DNA of 58,539 nucleotides, taken from assembly GCF_041197575.1 (NCBI RefSeq), contig NZ_JBDKXB010000020.1:1-58539 (forward strand). The letters are read 5' to 3'. A program made the translations under genes and the position numbers. The notes below the pieces were generated by a model, which worked only from the letters and a program-made list of their open reading frames with translations, was not told the DNA's origin and searched no databases. The stretch is from Thioalkalicoccus limnaeus. GTDB taxonomy: Bacteria; Pseudomonadota; Gammaproteobacteria; Chromatiales; Chromatiaceae. Shown in pieces: positions 1-7,669 of this stretch. Numbering within the stretch: the stretch's first letter is position 1; each line of letters begins with the position of its first letter.

Positions 1-555
1 GCTCGGCCCGGATGGGACCGGCTCCGCGTGCGGATTGGCACCGGCCAGCGGGCTCGGCGGCGGGGTGGTCGAGCCTGATGATGGCGGCGACTCTGCCGCT
101 GGAGGTATCGGGCGTGCCGGTGGTACCACAGGCGCCCTGGCGCCGGGGGGGACGCTGGGCTGTGCCACCGCTCGTTGAGCCTGCGCCGCGCCGACGGTCG
201 ACCGGCCCCTGGTTCGTTCCTTCGGCCCCTCGGGCGGGGGCGCAACGGGCGACGGCATCGACGGTATGCCGGGCGCCGGTGGTGGACTCGGCCATGCCGG
301 TCCTGCTGGGACCTCGGCCAGACTGGCGAGCCACTGCGGTGCTCGGCGCTGCACCAGTTCGACCCAGTGCCGCGGGGGACCGCCGGCGGGCTCGGTGGTG
401 ACCGTTCGATGCTCGTCGGTGTCGCCTCCGGCCGGGCGCCCCGTTGGCGTGCCGACTGGATCGCGCGATGCAGTCCGTACGCTGGCCGAATCGGACAAGC
501 GTTCGGCCAAGCCCTGCAACAGCGTCGCGACCCAGAGCTTAAGCCGCGCCAGCAT
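1..555 (-). CDS. Proline-rich protein of the contractile injection cluster, cut by the left edge
   Basis: Seen: an open frame of 185 codons without a stop runs from an ATG at 555-553 to the window edge. It starts inside the 3' end of the tail tube gene (17-bp overlap), a typical coupled arrangement. The first ~25 residues are amphipathic (MLARLKLWVATLLQGLAERL), then the protein becomes proline/alanine-rich and low in complexity, with runs such as PSPPPAPGIPSMPSP. The frame has normal amino-acid composition, while the other two minus frames give arginine-rich nonsense and the plus-strand frames look like shadows. Function is not recognised. Position after the tube gene in a phage-tail-like operon suggests a structural or assembly protein, or an effector, but that is inference. 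The C-terminus is missing. Confidence 0.6.
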   Translation of the reverse strand, partial: MLARLKLWVATLLQGLAERLSDSASVRTASRDPVGTPTGRPAGGDTDEHRTVTTEPAGGPPRHWVELVQRRAPQWLASLAEVPAGPAWPSPPPAPGIPSMPSPVAPPPEGPKERTRGRSTVGAAQAQRAVAQPSVPPGARAPVVPPARPIPPAAESPPSSGSTTPPPSPLAGANPHAEPVPSGPS

Positions 556-988
556 TGGCGACACGCTCCAGCGTCTCGGCTACCAGCGTCACCCGCTCGA
601 TCGCCGCTTCGCTGCCCAACGCATCGAAACTGGCACCGTTCCAGCTGCAGGGCCAGACTTGCGTCAGATTGTAACGGACCACCTCGCGGTTGCCGTCGGG
701 GCTCAGCGAGATCACGGCGGCATTGCGCTTCTCGACTCGGCCATTGATCGCCGTCATCAGCCATTGCCACATCTCGCCGGACGTCGTCACACCCCAGCTC
801 AGCGTGATCCGAGGATAGCGGACCAGTCCCGGCAGGGTGCGCACATTCGCCGCATCGCCGCCCTCGCGGTATTCGATCACGTCGATGTCGACACCGAGGG
901 CGCTGATCTGCGTGAAGTAAGCGACCCGTACGCCCTGGAGCTCGAAGACGAAGTTGTAGACGCGCAACAGATTGCGTTCGTCAGCCAT
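539..988 (-). CDS. Phage-tail-like tube protein (gp19/Hcp-like family)
   Basis: 149 residues, the usual size for the tail tube subunit of contractile injection systems, which stacks as hexamers inside the sheath and is ejected on firing. Seen: an N-terminal strand pattern (LLRVYNFVFELQGVRVAYF), then a region on sheath/tube contact (YREGGDAANVRTLPGLVRYP) and the short conserved segment ITLSWGVTTSGEMWQW, all typical of the T4 gp19-like tail tube family found in eCIS loci. A GAGGAG-like ribosome site precedes the ATG at 988. It follows the sheath gene by 17 bp and overlaps the next gene, so it lies in one minus-strand operon. The family call is secure; which eCIS subtype is not. Confidence 0.88.
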   Translation of the reverse strand: MADERNLLRVYNFVFELQGVRVAYFTQISALGVDIDVIEYREGGDAANVRTLPGLVRYPRITLSWGVTTSGEMWQWLMTAINGRVEKRNAAVISLSPDGNREVVRYNLTQVWPCSWNGASFDALGSEAAIERVTLVAETLERVANAGAA

Positions 989-1005
989 GGTTCCGCTCCT
1001 CTAAC

Positions 1006-2223
1006 TTAGGCCCCTTCGACCTGGGTTCCACCGGACCACTGAGTCACCTGGAAGACGACGAACTCGGCCGGCTTCGATGGACAGAGCCCGATATCGATGA
1101 TCAGTTGTCCGTTGTCGACCGCCTCCGGCGGGTTGTTCTCGGCGTCGCACTTGACGAAGAAGGCCTCCTCGGCGCGGCTACCGACCAGCGCCCCGGTGCG
1201 CCATTGCATGCGCAAGAAGTTGCTGACATCCCGTACGACCGATTGGCGGAGCATCGCATCGTTCGGCTCGAACACGGTCCAGTTCGTGCCTTCGCGGATC
1301 GACTCCTTGATGAAGTTCAACAGCCGGCGGACGTTGATGTAGCGCGACTCGCTGGCCTCGGGGGCCAGGGTCCGCGCGCCCCAGACCCGGATCCCGTTCG
1401 CAATGGTGCGGATGCAATTGACTCCCTTGCGATTGAGCTCGGCCTGTTCGGCGTGCGTGACGGCGTATTCGAGGCCAATCGCGCCTCGGACCAGTTCATT
1501 GGCCGGTGCCTTGTGCACGCCCCGCGTCGCGTCGACGCGGGCGTAGATTCCGGCGACATGGCCCGACGGTGGCGCCGCGACGATGCCGCGGCCGAACTCC
1601 GCAGGTTCGTGCGTCCGAATCCATGGGAAGTAGAAGGCGCCGTAGCCTGAGTCCGAGTCGCGCGGGCGCAGTCCCGATCGTGGCCGTGACCTGGGCGAGG
1701 GTTCGCCGTCCGCCTCCACCGTCGGAGGGGCCTGGTTCTGGGACATCTCCTTGAGCCGATCCGTGTCGTCGACCTTCAAAGGCGCGTCGAGCACGGCCAC
1801 GCGATCCCCGAGGGCCTCGCAGTGACTCAACAGCTGATCGTAAGAGCCGCTGTCCGTGTAGCCTGGTGCCGCAACGATCGCGATCTCGTCGATCGGTTCC
1901 AGGCAGGCCAAACCGGTGCGACGCTTGGTGTCACCGGCGATGCTGTTGCCTTCGCCGACATTGACGACATAGCAACGCGTGCCGCCATTCACGAAGAACC
2001 CGAAGACGGCTCGAGCCAAGTCGGTCGCCTTGTCTCCCTCTTGGACGAAGGTCCGCACGAATTGCGACCAATTGTGGCAGGCGACGGGTTCGTTGAGATT
2101 TCGCGTGCGGCTCGGGGCCACCCCGAGAAAAGCGGCGGTGCTGGTGCCGACCCCCCCGATCGGCCGGGGCCCTCCCGGCACCTCGATCACATATACGCCA
2201 GGTGTGCTGGGGACGTTGACCAT
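1006..2223 (-). CDS. Tail sheath protein of a contractile injection system
   Basis: 405 residues. Sheath subunits form the outer contractile cylinder that drives the inner tube. Seen: the family N-terminus (TPGVYVIEVPGGPRPIGGVG, residues 7-26), the segment DSGYGAFYFPWI (191-202) and the C-terminal sheath fold, including NVRRLLNFIKESIREGTNW and the closing beta-strands near QLIIDIGLCPSKPAEFVVF. Residues about 161-190 form an unusual Pro/Arg/Ser/Asp-rich insertion between conserved blocks. The gene begins 1 bp after the stop of the upstream DUF4255 gene, so the two are tightly coupled. Only one sheath gene is visible, while Afp/PVC-type clusters carry several. The rest of the cluster lies beyond the left edge. 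Confidence 0.9.
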   Translation of the reverse strand: MVNVPSTPGVYVIEVPGGPRPIGGVGTSTAAFLGVAPSRTRNLNEPVACHNWSQFVRTFVQEGDKATDLARAVFGFFVNGGTRCYVVNVGEGNSIAGDTKRRTGLACLEPIDEIAIVAAPGYTDSGSYDQLLSHCEALGDRVAVLDAPLKVDDTDRLKEMSQNQAPPTVEADGEPSPRSRPRSGLRPRDSDSGYGAFYFPWIRTHEPAEFGRGIVAAPPSGHVAGIYARVDATRGVHKAPANELVRGAIGLEYAVTHAEQAELNRKGVNCIRTIANGIRVWGARTLAPEASESRYINVRRLLNFIKESIREGTNWTVFEPNDAMLRQSVVRDVSNFLRMQWRTGALVGSRAEEAFFVKCDAENNPPEAVDNGQLIIDIGLCPSKPAEFVVFQVTQWSGGTQVEGA

Positions 2224-2224
2224 A

Positions 2225-3034
2225 TCAGCCCTCCTCGATGTCGAAGTGGATGACTAGCGGGGCCGCGTGGCCTGACAGGCTGGCAAGTGGGACCGTCCGC
2301 TCGAGCCCGCGGGCGCGAACCCTGAGCGAGCCCGACGCGAGACCAGTCGGGAGCGACGCGAACCGAAACCAACCCCCGTGGTCGGTGCGGGTCGCAAGCC
2401 GCAGCGCTGGCACGGCGACCTCGGCCCCGCTGAGCGGGATCGCACCAGTTCCCAGGACGCGACCAGAAAGGGCTGTGACCGCGATCTCTCGGACTTTGGC
2501 TAGCTCGCGGATCCGGGGGGTTGCCGGTGTCCGCCGTTCGACCTCGACGCGCAACCGGACGGTGAAACCGGGTCGCGGCGGCAGGCCGAAGGCCTGCCAT
2601 AGCGTCGCCTCGATCGGTCCGAGCTCGACGTCGAAGTCGGTGCATTGCAGGGCCGCGACGACCAAGTCTCCGAGTAGCTGGTGCTCGACCGCGGGCGATT
2701 GGCCCCATACCGTCAGCAGATACCGAACGGACAGGCACAACGGGGGGTGTGGAGACGGACTGGTGGCAGGCGACGGGAGCAGATCCAGCAGGTGGACCCA
2801 GATGGTTCCTTCGTCGGGATGGTCGCGGGGTGGCGCAAACGACACCGCGGGGCCTACCAGCACCGTCCTGATCCAGGTCTCCAGACGCTGATTCGCCGTG
2901 ACGATCACCGTTAACCCCTGCGCAGTGCGACGGATGGCGACAGCTGGATCGCCCGACCGGAGCGCGAGTAGCTGATCACTGGGTACCCACAACCTGCGGC
3001 CACCACGGACTAAGCGTAGACGGAGGAAACCCAT
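2225..3034 (-). CDS. DUF4255/Pvc16-type cap protein with C-terminal carboxypeptidase-regulatory domain
   Basis: 269 residues from the ATG at 3034; a GTG at 3070 in the same frame would add 12 residues, and neither has a clear ribosome site. DUF4255 (Pvc16 N-terminal) proteins are the tail-terminator or cap components of extracellular contractile injection systems. Seen: residues roughly 15-180 match that pattern (LETWIRTVLVG, VHLLDLLPSP, LCLSVRYLLTVWG, EHQLLGDLVVAAL). Residues about 190-265 look like a carboxypeptidase-regulatory beta-sandwich (SGRVLGTGAIPLSGAEV, then TDHGGWFRFASLPTG). It is the first gene of the visible minus-strand eCIS operon, directly before sheath and tube. The fused domain may decorate the cap; that is inference. 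Confidence 0.72.
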   Translation of the reverse strand: MGFLRLRLVRGGRRLWVPSDQLLALRSGDPAVAIRRTAQGLTVIVTANQRLETWIRTVLVGPAVSFAPPRDHPDEGTIWVHLLDLLPSPATSPSPHPPLCLSVRYLLTVWGQSPAVEHQLLGDLVVAALQCTDFDVELGPIEATLWQAFGLPPRPGFTVRLRVEVERRTPATPRIRELAKVREIAVTALSGRVLGTGAIPLSGAEVAVPALRLATRTDHGGWFRFASLPTGLASGSLRVRARGLERTVPLASLSGHAAPLVIHFDIEEG

Positions 3035-3245
3035 TGCGCAATGGCGATGTCGGCGCGGTTCCGCGAACACTCAGAGGGGAATCCCCGGCACCTTCCGTGG
3101 TCTTCCGAGCGCTTCCGTGGCAAAATATCCCCTTGGATGGGGGAGGGCGCGCACGCGCCGCTGCTGATCGGCGCCCCGGGCTGCGTGCCGGAGACACGGC
3201 CCATGGGGCGGCCGGACAGGGACGCGACAGGACAGTAGGTAAGTC

Positions 3246-3803
3246 ATGATGCCAGGCACCTCGAACATCACCCAGGCCCACCGGGACTTCGACACCGGCG
3301 CCCCCTGGTACGTGGTCCAGACCAAGCCGCGCCAGGAACGACTCGCCGTTACCCACCTGGCGGAGCAGGGCTATCACACCTACCTGCCGCTGCACGCTTG
3401 CTGGAAACGCCGCCAGCGCCGCTGGACCCGCATCCGCGAGGTCTACTTCCCACGCTACGCCTTCTTCAGTCCGGCGGATCCCCAGCACAGCATCGCCCCC
3501 GTCCGCAGCACCTGCGGCGTCACGCGGCTGGTCCGCTTCGGCAACATCCCGGCCACCATCGACCCCCGGGTCCTGCGGGAACTGCACATCCTGGAACAGA
3601 CCCTGCACCGCTTGGATCAGGACACCACCATCAGCCTCTTCAAGCCTGGCGACCCCGTTCGGCTGACCGATGGTCCCCTGGCCGGCCTCACCGGCATCAT
3701 CTCCACCTGCGCCAAGGATCGCGTCACCGTCATGATGATCCTCCTGGGCCAGAACAGCCCCGTCACCGTCCCGATCGACAGCCTCATTCACACAGCCGCG
3801 TAA
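3246..3803 (+). CDS. rfaH: RfaH-type transcription antiterminator (NusG paralogue)
   Basis: 185 residues. RfaH is recruited to RNA polymerase at ops pause sites and promotes transcription of long horizontally acquired operons (polysaccharides, secretion, conjugation). Seen: the NusG N-terminal domain (WYVVQTKPRQERLAVTHL, residues 20-37; FPRYAFFSP; GVTRLVRFGNIPA) and a C-terminal KOW-like region (FKPGDPVRLTDGPLAGLTGI). It has RfaH-like features rather than housekeeping NusG context, since no secE or rplK is adjacent. It is slightly longer than E. coli RfaH (162 aa). It is divergent from the eCIS operon across a 211-bp gap; I found no clear ops motif there. Its codons are markedly C-ending compared with neighbours, which fits transfer. 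Confidence 0.8.
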   Translation: MMPGTSNITQAHRDFDTGAPWYVVQTKPRQERLAVTHLAEQGYHTYLPLHACWKRRQRRWTRIREVYFPRYAFFSPADPQHSIAPVRSTCGVTRLVRFGNIPATIDPRVLRELHILEQTLHRLDQDTTISLFKPGDPVRLTDGPLAGLTGIISTCAKDRVTVMMILLGQNSPVTVPIDSLIHTAA

Positions 3804-3892
3804 CCCATCGGAAACCCTCGCCCGGCACATCGCGCCGGCCGCTGACAGGATTGATCAGCTACGGATTTTCCCGGACGAATACCCAAAGCCAC

Positions 3893-3922
3893 GGATGGAC
3901 GCGGATCAACACGGATGGAAGA
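3893..3922 (+). repeat. Three tandem 10-bp GGAT-type repeats
   Basis: Three adjacent 10-mers follow rfaH in non-coding DNA: GGATGGACGC (3893), GGATCAACAC (3903) and GGATGGAAGA (3913). The first two and a half units share GGAT and the ACRC pattern. Period 10 with a degenerate core resembles short dispersed intergenic repeats found in many bacterial genomes. No function can be assigned from this copy alone. The whole 3804-3950 gap holds no other feature that I can support. Confidence 0.5.
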
Positions 3923-3950
3923 AAACGTCCAGGGCCGGCGGGTGTCTCGG

Positions 3951-4322
3951 TCAGGTCCTGAAAGCGACCTGGAGGAAGGGTAGGATCATCAGCGCGGCGA
4001 TCGCCGCGACGGCCGCGAAATAGAACAGCACCCGGGCCGGCTCGCGTCGGATGCGTTGGGCCAGCGTATCGAGTTCGCCGCGCGCGCGGGCCGCCTCGTG
4101 CTCGGCCCGCACGCGGGCGCCGCGCTCGGCCTGGTACGCGTCGAGCAGGCGCCGCGCGGCCGGAAACTGGCGGCGGTCCTCGAGCCAGATGCCACCGACC
4201 GTGATGCCCCAGCGATTGGGCGGGGTCTCGTAGTAGGCGATCTGGTGGCGCTCGAGCAGCTCGCGGACCTCTTGGGCCTCCTCGTCGGTCACGTAACGCA
4301 GATTCATCAACAGCTTGGTCAT
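3951..4322 (-). CDS. DUF6164-like small membrane-anchored protein
   Basis: 123 residues. Seen: a soluble N-terminal part (MTKLLMNLRYVTDEEAQEVR, then LLERHQIAYYETPPNRWGI) resembling putative signal-transducing DUF6164/DUF2007-like folds, a charged helical middle (about 60-95), and one C-terminal membrane segment at about 98-117 (VLFYFAAVAAIAALMILPFL). Its ATG overlaps the stop of cusA by 4 bp (ATGA), so it is translated with the copper pump. I infer an accessory role in metal export or inner-membrane tethering of the pump; no catalytic motif is visible. Confidence 0.75.
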   Translation of the reverse strand: MTKLLMNLRYVTDEEAQEVRELLERHQIAYYETPPNRWGITVGGIWLEDRRQFPAARRLLDAYQAERGARVRAEHEAARARGELDTLAQRIRREPARVLFYFAAVAAIAALMILPFLQVAFRT

Positions 4323-7300
4323 GTCTTCCTCGATGTCTCCGCCACCCCTGTCGCACCGTCTCGCCGGTGCAGGATCAAGTAGATGGCCGGGATCACGAAC
4401 AGACTCAACAGCGGGGCCGTGATCATGCCGCCGACCATCGGGGCCGCGATCGGCCTCATGACCTCGGAGCCGACTCCGACCCCGAGCAGGATCGGCAGCA
4501 GTCCGGCGAAGATGGTCGCGACCGTCATCGCCTTCGGCCGCACACGCATGACCGCGCCTTCGACGATCGCCTCGACCAGATCGGGCTCGTCACGCAGCTG
4601 ACCGGCCGCGCGCCGATCGCGCACCGCGTTGTTCAGGTAGACCAGCATGATGACGCCGAATTCGGCGGCGACGCCGGCCAGCGCGATGAAACCGACGGCG
4701 ACGGCCACCGACAGGTTATACCCCAGCAGATAGACGAGCCAGACCCCGCCGACCAGCGCGAAGGGCAGCGACAGCATCACGAGCAGCGCGGTGCTGGTCG
4801 AGCGGAAGGTCAGGTACAGCAGCAGAAAGATCGAGGCCAGCGTGATCGGCACGATCTGTGCCAGCCGGGCCTGGGCGCGCTGCATGTATTCGTACTGGCC
4901 CGACCAGGCGATCGAGTAGCCCGGCGGCAGCCCGACCTGATCGCGCACGACGGCCTGGGCCTCGGCGATATAGCGGCCGAGATCGCGCCCACGGATGTCG
5001 ACGAAGACCCAGCCGTTGAGGCGCGCGTTCTCGCTGCGCAGCATGTCGGCACCGTCGACGATCCGGATCTCGGCGATCTGGCCGAGCGGGATCTGGGCGC
5101 CGGTCGGCGTCACGATCGGCAGCTCGCGCAGCTTCGGCAGGTCGTCGCGCTGCTCGCGCGGGAAGCGGACATTGACCGGGTAGCGCTCGAGGCCCTCGAC
5201 GGTCTGGGTCACGGTCACGCCGCCGAGCCCGGCCGCGACGATTTGATTGATGTCGCTGATGTTGAGCCCGACGCGCGCCGCGGCCACCCGGTCCGGAAGG
5301 ATCTCGATATAGCGGCCCTGAGCGACCCGCTCGGCGTAGGCCGAGGCGGTGCCCGGCACCTGCATCAGGGCGCGCTCGACGGCCGCGCCGATGCGCTCGA
5401 TCTCGGCCAGGTCCGGTCCGGCGATCTTGACCCCGACCGGGGTCTTGAGGCCGGTCGCGAGCATGTCGATCCGGGTCTTGATCGGCATGACCCAGGCATT
5501 GGCCAGCCCGGGCACCGCGACCAGCGCGTCGAGCTCCGCGATCAGATCCGCGAGCGTCAGGCCCGGGCGCCATTGATCGCGCGGCTTGAGCTGGATCACC
5601 GTCTCGATCATCGTCAGCGGGGCCGGATCGGTCGCGGTGTCGGCCCGCCCGGCCTTGCCGAACACGCGCTCGACCTCCGGCAGGCTCGCGATCAGGCGGT
5701 CGGTCTGCTGCAACAGCTCCGCCATCTTGCCGATCGAGATCCCCGGCAGCGTGGTCGGCATGTACATCAGATCGCCTTCGTCGAGCTCCGGCATGAACTC
5801 CGAGCCGAGCCCGCGATGCCAGTGGCCGAGCACCGGGACACCGCCCAGCCCGCGCTGCCAGGCCGCGGCGAGGCCATCCTGCCAGTCTTGGATCCGCTCG
5901 ATGGCGACCCGATGCGGCCCGTCCGCGACCACCAGGCCGGCGGCCTGAAACGGCCATTTCAGCGGGGCCAACAGGCCGCCGATGCCGCTCGAGGGGATCA
6001 GCGTGCTGAACAGGATCAAGACCGACGCGGCGATGGTCGTGCCCGGGCGGCGCAGCACGCCGCGCAGCAACGGCCGATAGATCGCGATCAGCGCGCGATT
6101 GATCGGGTTGGCCTCCTCGGGGGCGATCCGGCCGCGGATCAGGTAACCCATCAGGACTGGGACCAGGGTCACCGCCAACCCGGCGGCTGCGGCCATCGCA
6201 TAGGTCTTCGTGAAGGCCAGCGGCGCAAACAGACGGCCCTCTTGGGCCTCGAGCGCAAAGACCGGCAGGAAGCTGACGGTCACGATCAACAGCGAGAAGA
6301 ACAGCGCCGGACCGACCTCGGTCGCCGCCTCGCCGATGACCTCCCAGCGGCGATTGGTGCTCAGGTTGGCGCCAGCGCGTTCGAGGTGCTTGTGCGCGTT
6401 CTCGATCATCACGATCGCGGCGTCCACCATGGTCCCGATCGCGATCGCGATCCCGCCGAGCGACATGATGTTGGCGTTGACGCCTTGCGCGTTCATCAGG
6501 ATGAAGGCGGTCAGGATGCCCAACGGCAGCGACACGATCGCGACGAACGCCGAGCGCAGATGGAACAGAAACAGCAGGCACACGAGCGCGACGACGACGA
6601 GTTCCTGGATCAGCTTGGTGCGCAGGTTGTCGACCGCGGCCAGGATCAGCTCGGAGCGGTCGTAGGTCGTCACGATCTCGACGCCGTCGGGCAGACCGGC
6701 GCGCAGCGCCTCGAGCTTGGCCTCGACGGCGGCGATCGTCGTCAGCGCATTTTCGCCATAACGCATCACGATGATGCCGCCGGTGACCTCGCCTTGCCCG
6801 TCGAGGTCGGCGACGACGCGGCGCATCTCGGGGCCGATCTGGATGCGGGCCAGATCGCGCAGCAGCACCGGAGTGCCGGCCTCGGTGACGGCGATCGGGA
6901 TCGTCTCGATGTCGGCCAGCCCGGTCAGGAAGCCGCGCGTGCGGATCATGTACTCGGCCTCGGCCCGTTCGATGACCGACCCGCCGACCTCCTGGTTCGC
7001 GTCGCGCACCGCCGACAGCACCCGCGACAAGGGGATTCCGAAAGCGCGCAGCTTCTCCGGGTCGACGACGATCTGGTACTGGCGAACCATGCCGCCGACG
7101 GTCGCGACCTCGGCGACCCCGGGTACGCTTTGCAACTCGAACCTCAGGTACCAATCCTGGAGGCTGCGCAATTGCGCCAGGTCATGTCGGCCGTGGCGGT
7201 CGACGAGCGCATAGCTGTAGACCCATCCGACGCCGGTCGCGTCCGGTCCGATCCGCGGTTGGACGCCATCCGGCAGCAGCGCGGCGGCCTGGTTCAGGTA

Positions 7301-7633
7301 TTCGAGCACGCGCGAGCGGGCCCAGTAGAGGTCGGTGTCGTCGTCGAACAGGACGTAGACGAAGCTGTCGCCGAAGAAGCTGTAACCGCGCACCGCGCGC
7401 GCCCCGGGGACCGCGAGCATGGTCGTCGTGATCGGGTAGGTGACCTGGTCCTCGACGACCTGCGGGGCCTGGCCGGCGAAGTTGGTGCGCACGATGACCT
7501 GGACGTCGGACAGGTCCGGGATCGCATCGAGCGGCGTCTGCTGGACCGCCGTCAGACCCCAGGCCGCGAGCAGGATCGCCGCCAACAGGACCACGAGGCG
7601 ATTGCGCAGGGACCAGAGGATGACCTGGCTCAT
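4319..7633 (-). CDS. cusA: CusA-type heavy-metal efflux RND transporter (Cu/Ag)
   Basis: 1104 residues, slightly longer than E. coli CusA (1047). It is the proton-driven inner-membrane pump that exports Cu(I)/Ag(I) from periplasm or cytoplasm. Seen: N-terminal TM1 followed by the RND porter domain (LDAIPDLSDVQVIVRTNFAG), the TM4 proton-relay segment (GTMVDAAIVMIENAHKHLE), and three methionines in the CusA motifs YMPTTLPG, PLTMIET and RIDMLATG at about 625, 675 and 724. Their 50/49 spacing equals that of the E. coli metal-binding Met573/623/672. An insertion near 550-610 lengthens the loop after TM6-7. The gene lies 36 bp after cusB and overlaps the DUF6164 gene. No outer-membrane factor is encoded nearby. 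Confidence 0.93.
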   Translation of the reverse strand: MSQVILWSLRNRLVVLLAAILLAAWGLTAVQQTPLDAIPDLSDVQVIVRTNFAGQAPQVVEDQVTYPITTTMLAVPGARAVRGYSFFGDSFVYVLFDDDTDLYWARSRVLEYLNQAAALLPDGVQPRIGPDATGVGWVYSYALVDRHGRHDLAQLRSLQDWYLRFELQSVPGVAEVATVGGMVRQYQIVVDPEKLRAFGIPLSRVLSAVRDANQEVGGSVIERAEAEYMIRTRGFLTGLADIETIPIAVTEAGTPVLLRDLARIQIGPEMRRVVADLDGQGEVTGGIIVMRYGENALTTIAAVEAKLEALRAGLPDGVEIVTTYDRSELILAAVDNLRTKLIQELVVVALVCLLFLFHLRSAFVAIVSLPLGILTAFILMNAQGVNANIMSLGGIAIAIGTMVDAAIVMIENAHKHLERAGANLSTNRRWEVIGEAATEVGPALFFSLLIVTVSFLPVFALEAQEGRLFAPLAFTKTYAMAAAAGLAVTLVPVLMGYLIRGRIAPEEANPINRALIAIYRPLLRGVLRRPGTTIAASVLILFSTLIPSSGIGGLLAPLKWPFQAAGLVVADGPHRVAIERIQDWQDGLAAAWQRGLGGVPVLGHWHRGLGSEFMPELDEGDLMYMPTTLPGISIGKMAELLQQTDRLIASLPEVERVFGKAGRADTATDPAPLTMIETVIQLKPRDQWRPGLTLADLIAELDALVAVPGLANAWVMPIKTRIDMLATGLKTPVGVKIAGPDLAEIERIGAAVERALMQVPGTASAYAERVAQGRYIEILPDRVAAARVGLNISDINQIVAAGLGGVTVTQTVEGLERYPVNVRFPREQRDDLPKLRELPIVTPTGAQIPLGQIAEIRIVDGADMLRSENARLNGWVFVDIRGRDLGRYIAEAQAVVRDQVGLPPGYSIAWSGQYEYMQRAQARLAQIVPITLASIFLLLYLTFRSTSTALLVMLSLPFALVGGVWLVYLLGYNLSVAVAVGFIALAGVAAEFGVIMLVYLNNAVRDRRAAGQLRDEPDLVEAIVEGAVMRVRPKAMTVATIFAGLLPILLGVGVGSEVMRPIAAPMVGGMITAPLLSLFVIPAIYLILHRRDGATGVAETSRKT

Positions 7634-7669
7634 CGCGGCCGTTCCGCCGGGTTGGGACGGGCCCGCTCG

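Noticed and set aside
12..1009. Plus-strand frames over the eCIS edge
   Set aside because: They overlap clear tube and proline-rich frames and give Arg/Pro/Ser-rich sequence without motifs.
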